Part shown: positions 1 through 9,320 of the stretch, one piece after another
Layout: every line of letters starts with the position of its first letter
Position numbering within the stretch: the stretch's first letter is position 1
Assembly: GCF_025602895.1 (NCBI RefSeq)
Contig: NW_026516203.1
Coordinates: 62,001-126,000, forward strand
Reading direction: 5' to 3'
DNA: 64,000 nucleotides
Origin: Polychytrium aggregatum
Lineage: Eukaryota; Chytridiomycota; Chytridiomycetes; Polychytriales
Program-made: the position numbers and the translations under genes
The notes under the pieces: generated by a model
Told to the model about the DNA's origin: nothing
The model's database searches: none
What the model saw: only the letters and a program-made list of their open reading frames with translations

Positions 1-2
1 AC

Positions 3-1871
3 CAGATTGCATGTTTGGCTCAAGAGAAGCCACTTTACACCAAGGCCATGGGGACATACAAGAGAAGCTTGGAGCGAAGTGTTATGTTCTATGGTACCCG
101 TGAGCATCCTGATGTTGCCCAGACCCTCAACAACATGGGTGCAGTGGCAAGATCCCAAGGACGCCTGGACGATGCACTCGCCTTCTACCAAGAGTCGCTC
201 GACATCAATGTCAAGATCAATGACACCCGCGAGCATCCCAGTGTCGCCCAAACGGTCATGAACATGGGCAATGTGGCAAGATCCCAAGGACGCCTGGACG
301 ATGCACTTGCCTTCTACCAAGAGTCGCTCGACATCAATATCCAGGTGTATGGCACTCGCGAGCATCCCGAAGTTGCTAGGACCCTCAACAACATGGGCAA
401 TGTGGCGAGTGATCAAAGGCGCCTGGATGATGCACTTGCCTTCTACCAAGAGGACTTGGACATCACCACCAAGGTCTATGGCACCCGCAAGCATCCCGAT
501 GTTGCCCAGACCCTCAACAACATGGGTGGGGTGGCAAGATCCCAAGGACGCCTCGACGAGGCGCTCACTTTCTACCAAGAGGCACTCGATATCAACGGCA
601 AGATCTATGGCACACGAGAAAATCCTGATGCTGCCATGATCCTGAACAACATGGGTTTGTTGGCAAGTGACCAAGGGCGCCTGGACGATGCACTTGCCTT
701 CTACCGAGAATCCTTTAATATCATGGTCAAGGTCTATGGTACCCGCGAACATCCCGATGTTGCCCAGATTCTCAGCAATATGGGTAATGTGGTAGGTAAT
801 CTGGGATACTTGGATGACGCACTTACCTTCTACCAAGAGTCACTGGATATCACGATCAAGGTCCATGGCACCCGCGAGCATCCGGATGTTTCCACAACAC
901 TCTTCAATATCGGCTTGGTGGCAAAAGACCAAGATCGTCTGGGAGAAGCTCTTGCCTTCTTCCGAGAATCACTTGATATCAGGGTCAAGGTCAATGGTAC
1001 CAGCAAGGATCCTACTGCTGCCACAATCCTCGATAATATGGGCAATGTCGCGAGTTCTCTCGGTCGCCTGAGCGAAGCAGTGGCCTTCTACCAAGAGTCA
1101 CTCGATATCACAATCAATATTGGCGACACTCTTGAGCGGGTCGATATTGGACAGATCATGAACTGTATATGCCATTACTCGCGACTTCTGGGTGACATCT
1201 CAAAGGCTCTCCATTATGCCAGTCGATGCCTTGATATTTATCTCAAACTCTATGGTTCCCGTGAACACTCCCCGGTGGCTTGTGTCCTAGATGAGATTGG
1301 ATGGATTCACTTTCTTCAATCCGACTTTCACAAAGCACTCGAATACCACACAGAGGCCCTCGATATTGTCACGAGAATCTCAAACGACCCAACAGGAGCT
1401 CTAGAGGCCGAATTCCTCATCGGCTGTGGCGCAGACCTGATCCAACTCGGGCGCCTCGACGATGCCCAATCCAAACTCGAGAAATCGCTCGAGCTTCTCA
1501 GAGCCATCCACTCCACGACCGATAATGCCTCTGTTGCCCATGCGCTGTGTTTTTTGGGGGATCTTCGTCGACTCAAAGGAAACGACGACGATGCCCTCAT
1601 CCTCTACAACGATGCAATCCACATGGTGAAGCGGCTCCGACAGCCTTCAAACCCAATCATCATTCCACAAGCTCTCCATGGCATTGCAGTCATTCAAAGA
1701 TCCAGGAAGCAGTTTGATGATGCTCGACAATCCATCGCCCAGGCAATTGACATCCTTCTCGAACTTGCCCCCAATCATCCATTTCTCAAGTTGATTGGAA
1801 GGAAGTCAGCCGAGAATCAAACAGATGAAGAAATCGTTTTTAAGAGAGTCCAATGTTGTTTGATCATTTGA
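3..1871 (+). CDS. TPR-repeat (kinesin-light-chain-like) protein, 5' partial, C-terminal CaaX-like box
   Basis: The frame is open to the left window edge, so the true start lies outside. About 13 tandem repeats of 42 residues follow, each built around LNNMGNVA-SQGRLDDALAFYQESLDI, which is the TPR_12/kinesin-light-chain repeat type. The first eight are highly alike at DNA level (a 126-bp period over about 100-1100) and the last four are divergent. Such arrays are protein-binding scaffolds, and in chytrids and other microbes they often belong to large families. The protein ends in VQCCLII, so the last four residues (C-L-I-I) fit a CaaX prenylation box, with a neighbouring Cys available for palmitoylation. 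That would place it on membranes (inference). No catalytic domain is visible in this part. The upstream part could carry one, since TPR arrays are often C-terminal in fungal NB-ARC or phospholipase-like proteins. Confidence 0.85.
   Translation, partial: QIACLAQEKPLYTKAMGTYKRSLERSVMFYGTREHPDVAQTLNNMGAVARSQGRLDDALAFYQESLDINVKINDTREHPSVAQTVMNMGNVARSQGRLDDALAFYQESLDINIQVYGTREHPEVARTLNNMGNVASDQRRLDDALAFYQEDLDITTKVYGTRKHPDVAQTLNNMGGVARSQGRLDEALTFYQEALDINGKIYGTRENPDAAMILNNMGLLASDQGRLDDALAFYRESFNIMVKVYGTREHPDVAQILSNMGNVVGNLGYLDDALTFYQESLDITIKVHGTREHPDVSTTLFNIGLVAKDQDRLGEALAFFRESLDIRVKVNGTSKDPTAATILDNMGNVASSLGRLSEAVAFYQESLDITINIGDTLERVDIGQIMNCICHYSRLLGDISKALHYASRCLDIYLKLYGSREHSPVACVLDEIGWIHFLQSDFHKALEYHTEALDIVTRISNDPTGALEAEFLIGCGADLIQLGRLDDAQSKLEKSLELLRAIHSTTDNASVAHALCFLGDLRRLKGNDDDALILYNDAIHMVKRLRQPSNPIIIPQALHGIAVIQRSRKQFDDARQSIAQAIDILLELAPNHPFLKLIGRKSAENQTDEEIVFKRVQCCLII
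100..1130 (+). repeat. 126-bp coding tandem repeat array
   Basis: Coding TPR units with a 126-bp period. Units 1-6 share long near-identical stretches such as gaccctcaacaacatggg and cgcctggacgatgcact. This homogeneity suggests recent unit duplication or gene conversion, so repeat number may vary between strains. Confidence 0.8.
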
Positions 1872-1924
1872 TTACATCATATTATAAATTTTTATGTTTC
1901 CGATAGTTGTATATTCAAGAATAT

Positions 1925-3840
1925 TCAACATGCCATCAGCACAATGCGGCACCTGTCAATGGGCGCACAAGCAAGCTCACACACCCCTGTTGTGACTCTC
2001 GCCGACTCTCCAGCCCACACGGCGGACCATGCGGGTGAACACTTCCTGCAAGAGGTCCCACAGGGACTCGCATGTCTCGAGGTCCCGCTCACGAACGTTT
2101 CTCTCTGGCCATGGGAGTTCCTCTCCGGAATCTCCTCAAAGCCAATTGTTCGTTGGGCTCGCTGTCGTGGCCTCGTGGCCCTCATCGTCCCAGTCACTCC
2201 ATCTGCCTGGCATTCCGCTTGGTGTGAGGAGAGGGCTGCCTCTCCTGCTGGTCGTGTGAAGTGATGTGTCCACCACTGTGTGTAGGTAATCCGCAGTTGA
2301 GGTGCAGTGCTCCATGTGAAGTCGTACGCGCTGTGCGGAACAGCAAGTTCAGGCAGAATGTTTGTGTCCGGTGGAGCCGCTTCTGTTCGTTCGTTGGGAT
2401 GGGGTCGAGGGCGAGGCCGTATTCCATCATTGGCCGCAGGAATGTGCGGTATGCAATCGTCAGTGTCTTGGCCGTGAGGTTCCCAAGGGTCAGGCCCATC
2501 TTGGCCATGTTGGATGCTGCTTCTCTTGTCCTGGTCACCATTCGGTACTGGCAGATCGTCGATGAAGGCGCTGAACATGAGTGGGCTCAGCATCGATCCC
2601 TGGATCAGACCTTTCTGGAGCCATACTGGCTTGGATCTTCGGCCCTTGCTGACCATTTGGATGGATACCCGGTCAAACATGGCTTTGAGGAAGCCGAGGG
2701 CGATGCCATTCATTCTTCGCTGCTTGAGCTTGGTCCACAGTCGCTCGCGCCATACTGTGTCATAGGCGGCTTTGATGTCGAGGAAGATCAGAGAGTACTC
2801 CTCACCGTTCATCTTGTGGTGCTTGATCAGGGTGTCCAGGGCGACGATCTGATCAAGGGTTCCTCGTCTGGCTCGAAATCCGCCTTGGGCGACGTCCATG
2901 TCTCCTGCCTGTTCTGCCAGGAAGGGGAGCATGATCCTTTCCACGATCTTCCTGCAAGTCTGAGTGAGACCGATCGGGCGATACATGGCCGGGTCCAGGG
3001 TCGATCCCTTCTGCTTGTACACTGGGTGGATCAGCACGCTGTTCCATTCGCTTGGCACCACGCTGGCCTTGAGCGCCGCCATGATGATCAGGCGGAGCCA
3101 CTCGGCTATCACTGGTGCGACTGGTATGAGCATTTCGCTCTTGATCTTGTCGGACCCCGTTGCCTTGCGGCGTGGTGCCTTCTCGATGGTCACTTGGATG
3201 TGCTCCAGCGATACTTCTGGGAGCCGGTTGTCGGGCGGCAGGAGGGTCGCCTCCGTGCTCAGGGGTGGCGGGGTTATACTTCTGTCGTACTCTGTCCCGC
3301 TGTCCTGCGAGGCAGAGGATACCTTGCCAAAGTGCACCACGAGTTTCTCGAGAGTCGGGTCCGGGTTGTCAAAGAGATGGGATCCCTCTCTCTCCTTCCT
3401 CGTGCGCATCGCTCCGATGGTCTTGGTCATCTCGGAGCACTTCTGGGTGTCCATGGTGGCCATGGATTCCTTCCATGACCGTATGCCGTTCTTGCGCTTG
3501 AGCTGGGTGATGGCCTTTCTCGTGGACCGAAGCTGACGACGCAGGTCGTCCAACTCTTCCGTGTCGTACTCGGGGGTCTGGGCGAGCATTCTGCTCAGGC
3601 ATCGCCGTTCTCGTTCCAGGCGTCGAATTTCGGGCCCCTGTGTGCCCTCGATCCGACCAGGGCTGATGCTGGCGCTTCCGATGGTCTCGCTGGCGATCAG
3701 GTCGATCGTGCTTATTCTTTCCACCATCCATGGTTGCAGAGCCAGGATCGACTGTAGTGGTCGAGTTGTCGTTGTCGAGTCATCGGATGTTGCTCTCAGT
3801 CGATCAACACCAGCGACAGTAAGGGGACAGTAATGTTTGT
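1925..3840 (-). pseudogene. Non-LTR (LINE) retrotransposon reverse transcriptase, internally deleted
   Basis: The minus-strand frame encodes a pre-RT region rich in Arg/Glu, then RT palm motifs: SLIFLDIKAAYDTV (first catalytic Asp), a fingers region with VYKQKGSTLDPAMYRPI, and GLIQGSMLSPLMFSAFIDDLP. The YADD box that should follow is absent. At about 2545 the sequence jumps straight into thumb-like sequence (TREAASNMAKMGLTLGN, LRPMMEYGLALDP) in another frame (about 2541-2194). Roughly 100-150 codons, including the catalytic Asp pair, are therefore deleted and the frame is shifted. No upstream APE endonuclease is seen, so the copy is also 5' truncated. The frame appears to start in a microsatellite only because the 9-bp unit keeps it open. 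It lies 3' to 3' with the TPR gene, about 50 bp away. This is a dead copy; the exact clade (I/Jockey/Tad-like) is not determined. Confidence 0.8.
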
Positions 3841-3841
3841 A

Positions 3842-3949
3842 TATTGGATGTATTGGATGTATTGGATGTATTGGATGTATTGGATGTATTGGATGTATTG
3901 GATGTATTGGATGTATTGGATGTATTGGATGTATTGGATGTATTGGATG
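3842..3949. repeat. Minisatellite (TATTGGATG)x12
   Basis: Twelve perfect 9-bp copies at the 5' side of the LINE remnant. The unit length is a multiple of three, so all frames stay open (Ile-His-Pro on minus, Met-Tyr-Trp on plus). This creates several spurious reading frames. Confidence 0.97.
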
Positions 3950-4099
3950 CCAAATACAACACCACTCGGCCATTGCTACTTCATCGGAACCACTTGTCAA
4001 GTTCACTCATTGGTGTCATGGTGTCTGGGATGGGTTGTATGGCTGATCTGATTGCATTTCAGTGTTACGATTTTGTTGTTCGGGAGTGGAAAGTGAGAA

Positions 4100-5668
4100 T
4101 CAGGGCGACTTGTCGAGTTCCTTGAGAATGTCGATGGCATCTCGGAACCCCTGATCGGCGGACTTGCGATACCAGTCAACAGCGGTGTCCATGTTCTCGG
4201 GGACACCATAGCCATATTGGTAGCAATAGCCGAGATAATCTTGTGCGTATAGCTTGCCTTGCTCGGCCGACTTGCGGAACCACTCGAATGCCTTGGCGAG
4301 GTCCTCGGTGACTTCGTATCCCCAGTAGTAGCAATAACCAACCATCCACAACCCATACGAGTTGTCTTGGTTTGCCGACTTGCTGAACCACTCGAATGCC
4401 TTCTTGTAGTCCACCGATACTCCCAGGCCATGACAGTAGCACTTTCCGGTCCAATATTGACTGTAGCTGTGGCCCTCGTTGGCGAGCTGCTCAAAGATAC
4501 CGGCTGCCTTCTTCTGGTTCTTTAAAGTCCCGAATCCATAGTGTAGACACACGGCCATCGGGTGCCTGCACAGCCAGTCACGGTCCGATCCCAGCTGGCA
4601 CAGCTCGAAGAACATGAATGCTGCGGGTGAGTCGGAGTCGGCGTCACTGTTTCCGGCCAGACACTCGTCTTCTCCGAAAGGGAACTCATCTGATTGGTTA
4701 TCGCGGATGATCTTGGTGCCCTTTTGCTTGTCGCGCACGGTGCCCCGGCCGAGGTAGTGCATCCATCCAACCATGTGGGTGGCGATGAACTTGATGATCG
4801 GATCGGTGGACAGGGTGCTGACTTCCTGCCAGCGGTTCAAGGCGTCGACATCGCTCTGTTCGACACCATGACCGATGAACGAGAACCATCCACGGAGGAA
4901 TCCGATGTGGAGTCGGCCGTCTTCGCTGCCTTGGTCGGCGGCTTTGTTGTACCATTCGATGGCTGCGTTCAAGTCTTGATCGACACCTTCGCCATACTGA
5001 TAGCAACTTCCGAGGGCAACTTGAGCCTGAGGGATCCCACGATCTGCAAGACTGCGATACAGCTCGAAGGCCATGGTGTGATCTTGGTCGGCACCAGTGC
5101 CATCGTGATAACATCCAGCCAGGTGAAACCGTGCCATTGGATGGTTTGTGTTGGCGGCATTCTTCAGATAGCGGAAGATTTGCTGGCGGATGGCTTCCTG
5201 CTCGGATTTGTCCACAGGCTGCTGCTTATCGATCTCAGATTGCAACACCCGAGCCAGGAAATACGATGCAGCAGCGTTACCCTGATCGGCTTGAGCCACG
5301 AGCCAGGAGTGGTCGGCTGTGGCTTGTTGATCGCGGTGCAGCGAGAGGGCAATCTGGTCGCTTGGTGTGAGGCCGATCCGCATCTGTCCGTCTGGATTGC
5401 ACAGCCCTTCCTTCTGGCACCAGGTGTGGAAGCGAGCCACCTTGGAGCCCAGGAGAGGACAGGCTCGTTGGCACACTCGGAGGAGGGTTGCGATGGTGGT
5501 CAGGTCGAGAGCGAGCTGGAAGCTGTCGTTGCAGCAGACGATGGTGAAGATATCTGGGCTGTGTTCGAGTGAGAGCTGGGTGATATCGGGCATTGACGAG
5601 GTTGTTCTGGCTTCAGCTTGTGATTGCTGAGTGGCAGATGGCGCCGTGGTTGTAGCAGGCTCGTTCAT
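4100..5668 (-). CDS. Sel1-like repeat protein
   Basis: An intronless frame of 522 residues from the chosen ATG at 5668 (MNEPATTTAP). The frame is open for 73 more codons to an ATG at 5887, but that stretch is low-complexity and looks like leader. From about residue 150 of this model to the C-terminus there are Sel1 repeats of the form A-x-F-x-LG-x-CY-x-G-GV-x-D-x-KAFEWY-x-KSADQG. These alpha/alpha repeats mediate protein contacts in signalling or ER-associated complexes. The C-terminal 300 residues closely match those of the gene at 6908-8989, including the shared signature ATHMVGWMHYLGRGTVRDKQ. The two are head-to-head paralogues. This copy lacks the kinase domain, and its N-terminal about 100 residues are not recognised. 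Function unknown. Confidence 0.85.
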   Translation of the reverse strand: MNEPATTTAPSATQQSQAEARTTSSMPDITQLSLEHSPDIFTIVCCNDSFQLALDLTTIATLLRVCQRACPLLGSKVARFHTWCQKEGLCNPDGQMRIGLTPSDQIALSLHRDQQATADHSWLVAQADQGNAAASYFLARVLQSEIDKQQPVDKSEQEAIRQQIFRYLKNAANTNHPMARFHLAGCYHDGTGADQDHTMAFELYRSLADRGIPQAQVALGSCYQYGEGVDQDLNAAIEWYNKAADQGSEDGRLHIGFLRGWFSFIGHGVEQSDVDALNRWQEVSTLSTDPIIKFIATHMVGWMHYLGRGTVRDKQKGTKIIRDNQSDEFPFGEDECLAGNSDADSDSPAAFMFFELCQLGSDRDWLCRHPMAVCLHYGFGTLKNQKKAAGIFEQLANEGHSYSQYWTGKCYCHGLGVSVDYKKAFEWFSKSANQDNSYGLWMVGYCYYWGYEVTEDLAKAFEWFRKSAEQGKLYAQDYLGYCYQYGYGVPENMDTAVDWYRKSADQGFRDAIDILKELDKSP

Positions 5669-6907
5669 GCTGGCCGTGTTGACGGAGACGGGAGGGAGGC
5701 AAGTGGATGATGGAGATGGACAGGGGACAGGCAAGTTGTGGCGAAGTAAGCCAGATGCTGGCCAGCCAAACACTGGCCATCGAGCACACACAAGCCTGGC
5801 TCGATCCGATGGTTTGATGGCTGGAGTCGGTGTTGTACAAGCACTGCCACAGGCATTGCCACATTCATCGAACATGGAATCGATCATGAAATCGAGTCTT
5901 CCTATTCACAGCACAGAGTCGACTAGACTCGGTCATGAAATGTAGATATGGAATGAGATTTGCGTTGGAGTGTGAGAAGGATCGACCCGAGGAACAACAA
6001 TACTGGCCACATCACAACCAGGCACGCATGAGATGATTGAGTGGAGTTACGTCGTTCCTTGGTGGAATGGAATGCGCAGGTGTCAATCGGGCCGCGAAGC
6101 GCGGGAGTGAGAGCAGGGTGCAAGCATGGCAAAGGGTGTGCAATGGAGTCAATGAGAGGCAGGGACCATTGGAAAGAGAGTGTGTTCGCAGATCGCTCAT
6201 AATCTCCGCTCTTTGTTCAGTGGAAGTTGGCGCAGTGGGTACGCTATATGGAGCAGACATGGCTGGTGTTGCTGGTTGGTGCTGATGATGTATTGATGTG
6301 AGTTCCATACGGATGGCTGGTGTTCCAGAACAGAGAGCCGATAATAGCTACTCCTTCGTGGAGGCCTGGATCGACTGTACCTCGAGGTGTCATTGGTTGA
6401 GGGTAGATGGGGTGAAGGGGGGGGTGAAATCTCTGATACTTGCAGTTGCACTGAATCGGGTGATGGCCATGTTCGCCTCTGTGCGGCAGAGCCAACACCA
6501 TCCGCTGATTCTCATGACCCAGCACACCCCTCATATTCAATCCGCTCCACGCGACCGAACAAGGGCGCTGATCATCTGGGTCGAACAAAACAGCCTGCGG
6601 CGATGCAAGATGAGGTCAGCGACATCCTCCAAGTTTGAACACTCAACGTCGCAGTCGAATCCAGGCAGACCCACACCGCTGCTCTCTACCAGCCGTGGTC
6701 GCTGTTGCACCTGCCATCCAAGTACCCCACTCGGCTGGCTGGCTGGTTGGATGGCAATCCCCGCCCGATTTGGATATGCTGCGCATCTGTGGCGCGCGTC
6801 TCAAATGCCATTCCCGCGTGATGCCCCTGTTCGCGCCCGACACTTTTCCACGCTCTGGGCGACCCCTTTCGCTCATTCCCCCTCGTCCTTCGCCTTTCAC
6901 CGCCGAC
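5669..6907. other. Intergenic region between head-to-head Sel1 paralogues
   Basis: About 1.2 kb that should hold the divergent promoters of both Sel1 genes. I see no convincing RNA gene or conserved motif. Weak open frames here are not supported by domains. The longer start codons at 5887 (minus) and upstream of 6908 (plus) would extend coding into this stretch. Confidence 0.5.
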
Positions 6908-8989
6908 ATGGCCAGCAAAGCCATTCCCCGACCCGCTCCCGATCCCCCGTCCTGGTACCTCTCACCCAGCGACATCACCGACCGCTCGGCCAACCCCATC
7001 GGCCGTGGTGGCTTTGGCGAGGTCTTCACCGGCACATACTTTGGCTCCAACGTCGCCATCAAACAGCTCCTCGGCACATGCAACAACCGAGAGCTCGCTG
7101 ACTACAACCACGAAATCGATATCTGGCAGAAACTCAGCCACCCCAACATCCTGCCTCTGCTCGGTGCCTGTGACAAAGACGAAGACGGCAACCCGATCCC
7201 TCCCTTCATGGTCTCGCCGTTCATGCCCAACGGCACCCTTCGCAACCATGTTGCCAATAACGACGTCCCACTCGAGGAGAAGCTCCGTCTCCTCTTCCAA
7301 GCAGCATCTGGAATGGCTTATCTTCACGGCCGCCGCATCATCCACGGCGATCTCAAGGCTGCCAATGTCCTCCTGGATGCCTCGTTCAATGCCGTCGTCA
7401 CCGACTTTGGAATGTCCCGCACCAAACACACCTCTGCCTCATTGAATCCCAACAAATCCAATTCCCTGAACGGCGGCACCGAGGGATACATGGCCCCCGA
7501 GATGCTTGATGAAGATGACCCCAGTGGCACCACCATGAAGACCGATGTTTATGCCTTTGCCATCACCATGTATGAGGTTCTCAACGATGCCAAGCCCGTT
7601 TGGGCTTCTCGAGATGGCCACCCAATGAAGCCCTTCCAGATCTTGTCGCAGCTCCTCCAACGCAAGCGCCCCAAGCGGCTCGATGGCATCACTGACGACA
7701 TATGGGCCCTCATCGAGCGCTGCTGGGCCCACAACCCCTCCGATCGCCTGTCGTTTCGGGAAATCCTTGCGGCCCTGCAGCCCTACAACCGTGCTGTCAT
7801 CCCTGCTGCTCCTGTTCCTGTTCCTGTTCCTGTTCCTGTTCCTGTTCCTGTTCCTGTTCCTGTTCCTGTTCCTGTTCCTGCTCCTGCTCCTGCTCCTACT
7901 CCTGTCAAGATATCTTCCGTAGACCAAGTTAGCAGTCCCTTGGACACTCTCAGCATGAAAAATCCCTCACCAGCCCAGCTCAGTCGACCCGGCGAGCTCA
8001 AATTTGATGGCATTGACTCGACCACTTGCCTGTCCGACCCTCTCATCTCCCGAGTCAAGCTTGGCGACCCCGCTGCTTGTCTCGGTGCCGCCCAGTTGGT
8101 CTCGGAAGGTCTCCCTGCCCATCACGCAGATTGGAAGCTCGTCGCCCAGCTCTACAAGGCCGCTGCTGACCACGGCAGCCTCGAAGCTTCCTTCCAACTG
8201 GCTTGGCTCTCTCTCTTGGGCGAGGGAGTGGCCAAGGACGACTGCAGTGCATTCTCCTTCTGGCAGGAAGTCAGCACCAAGTCTACCGACCCAGTCTTCA
8301 AGCCCATCGCCACTCACATGGTTGGGTGGATGCATTACCTCGGCCGGGGCACCGTGCGCGACAAGCAGAAGGGTATCGACATCATCCGAGACAACAAATC
8401 GAATGAGTTCAAGCTTGGAGAAGATGAATGTCTGGCATCTCACTGGAGCAACATCGAGCCCGACTCACCCGCGTCCCGCAAGTTCTTTGAATTGTGCCGA
8501 CTGGGATCGCAACGGGATTGGCTCTGTGACCACCTCATAGCCATTTGTATGTACCACGGATTTGGAACCACGAAAGACTGGGCAAAGGCAGCCGGTATCT
8601 TTGAGCAGCTCGCCAACGACGGCCACTGCGACAGCCAGTTTTGGATTGGGTGTTGCTATTTGGATGGGTGGGGAGTGCCAAAAGACTACGAGAAGGCATT
8701 CGAGTGGTTCGGCAAGTCCGCCGACCAAGACAACTCGTATGGGCTGTGGATGGTTGGCTATTGCTCTTTCTACGGACGTGGAGCCACCGAGGACAAAGCC
8801 GCAGCGGTCGAGTGGCTCTGCAAGTCGGCTCAGCGCGGTAATCGATACGGACAGTGCTGGCTCGGCAACTGCTACATAAACGGCTGGGGTGTCGCAAGGG
8901 ACATCGATACCGCAGTGAACTGGTACCGCAAGTCTGCCGACCAGGGTCACGAAGGTGCTATCGGTCGTCTCAAGGAAATCGGCAAGTGA
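6908..8989 (+). CDS. TKL-like protein kinase fused to Sel1 repeats
   Basis: 693 residues from the ATG at 6908 (MASKAIPRPAP); the frame is open upstream but that part has no kinase homology. The kinase domain is at about residues 15-290: glycine loop GRGGFGEV, VAIK lysine, catalytic loop HGDLKAANVLL (HGD in place of HRD), DFGMSR activation start and GYMAPE. The SHPNILPLLG and RCWAHNPSDRLSF segments are typical of TKL/tyrosine-kinase-like enzymes. All catalytic residues are present, so activity is expected. A (Pro-Val)n then (Pro-Ala)n linker coded by a CCTGTT repeat joins the kinase to 6-7 Sel1 repeats (about residues 410-690). The Sel1 half is a recent duplicate of the gene at 4100-5668. Kinase-Sel1 fusions are known from amoebae and chytrids; the substrate and pathway are unknown. 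No intron is needed. Confidence 0.88.
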   Translation: MASKAIPRPAPDPPSWYLSPSDITDRSANPIGRGGFGEVFTGTYFGSNVAIKQLLGTCNNRELADYNHEIDIWQKLSHPNILPLLGACDKDEDGNPIPPFMVSPFMPNGTLRNHVANNDVPLEEKLRLLFQAASGMAYLHGRRIIHGDLKAANVLLDASFNAVVTDFGMSRTKHTSASLNPNKSNSLNGGTEGYMAPEMLDEDDPSGTTMKTDVYAFAITMYEVLNDAKPVWASRDGHPMKPFQILSQLLQRKRPKRLDGITDDIWALIERCWAHNPSDRLSFREILAALQPYNRAVIPAAPVPVPVPVPVPVPVPVPVPVPVPAPAPAPTPVKISSVDQVSSPLDTLSMKNPSPAQLSRPGELKFDGIDSTTCLSDPLISRVKLGDPAACLGAAQLVSEGLPAHHADWKLVAQLYKAAADHGSLEASFQLAWLSLLGEGVAKDDCSAFSFWQEVSTKSTDPVFKPIATHMVGWMHYLGRGTVRDKQKGIDIIRDNKSNEFKLGEDECLASHWSNIEPDSPASRKFFELCRLGSQRDWLCDHLIAICMYHGFGTTKDWAKAAGIFEQLANDGHCDSQFWIGCCYLDGWGVPKDYEKAFEWFGKSADQDNSYGLWMVGYCSFYGRGATEDKAAAVEWLCKSAQRGNRYGQCWLGNCYINGWGVARDIDTAVNWYRKSADQGHEGAIGRLKEIGK
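7803..7900 (+). repeat. Coding hexanucleotide repeat (CCTGTT)n with CCTGCT end
   Basis: A coding microsatellite giving (Pro-Val)n followed by (Pro-Ala)n. It forms the linker between kinase and Sel1 domains and is likely length-polymorphic without frame loss. Confidence 0.95.
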
Positions 8990-9320
8990 CCGTAATGGCG
9001 ATATTGATATTCAATACATTGACACCTTGGCTGATCGAGAGACTCAGCAGCTTCCAAATCACCGTCGTCGCACGGCATCGTTGTCCCGATTGCCCTCTGT
9101 TTCCCTCGCACGCATAACCCGGCAGCCTTGCCTTCGACGAGCCACCAGTTTGCTGACCAACGCGTCTGATCCGCTCGTCCACGGCGATCCCACTGCGTCC
9201 CTCATCGACCTTTCGATTCACCCCGGCCTCGCCCACCGTTGTCGTCTGCCGGATCCGCCAAACCACCACCCGGGCGACGAGACTGTGCTCCCCCTCATCT
9301 GCCCTAGACCCACTCGCCAA
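8990..9320. other. Intergenic, no gene seen
   Basis: About 330 bp between the kinase-Sel1 stop and the ECI1 start. It is presumably the 3' UTR of the former and the promoter of the latter. No specific element recognised. Confidence 0.5.

Noticed and set aside
2261-3478. Plus-strand 405-residue ORF opposite the LINE
   Set aside because: It mirrors the RT coding sequence on the other strand and has no domain of its own.
3842-3949. Possible CRISPR array
   Set aside because: Uniform 9-bp tandem units without spacers; none of the window's tandem arrays has a repeat-spacer structure, and the genome is eukaryotic.
3833-4125. Plus-strand frames with Met-Tyr-Trp, Ile-Gly-Cys or Asp-Val-Leu repeats
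   Set aside because: They are translations of the 9-bp minisatellite in three frames.
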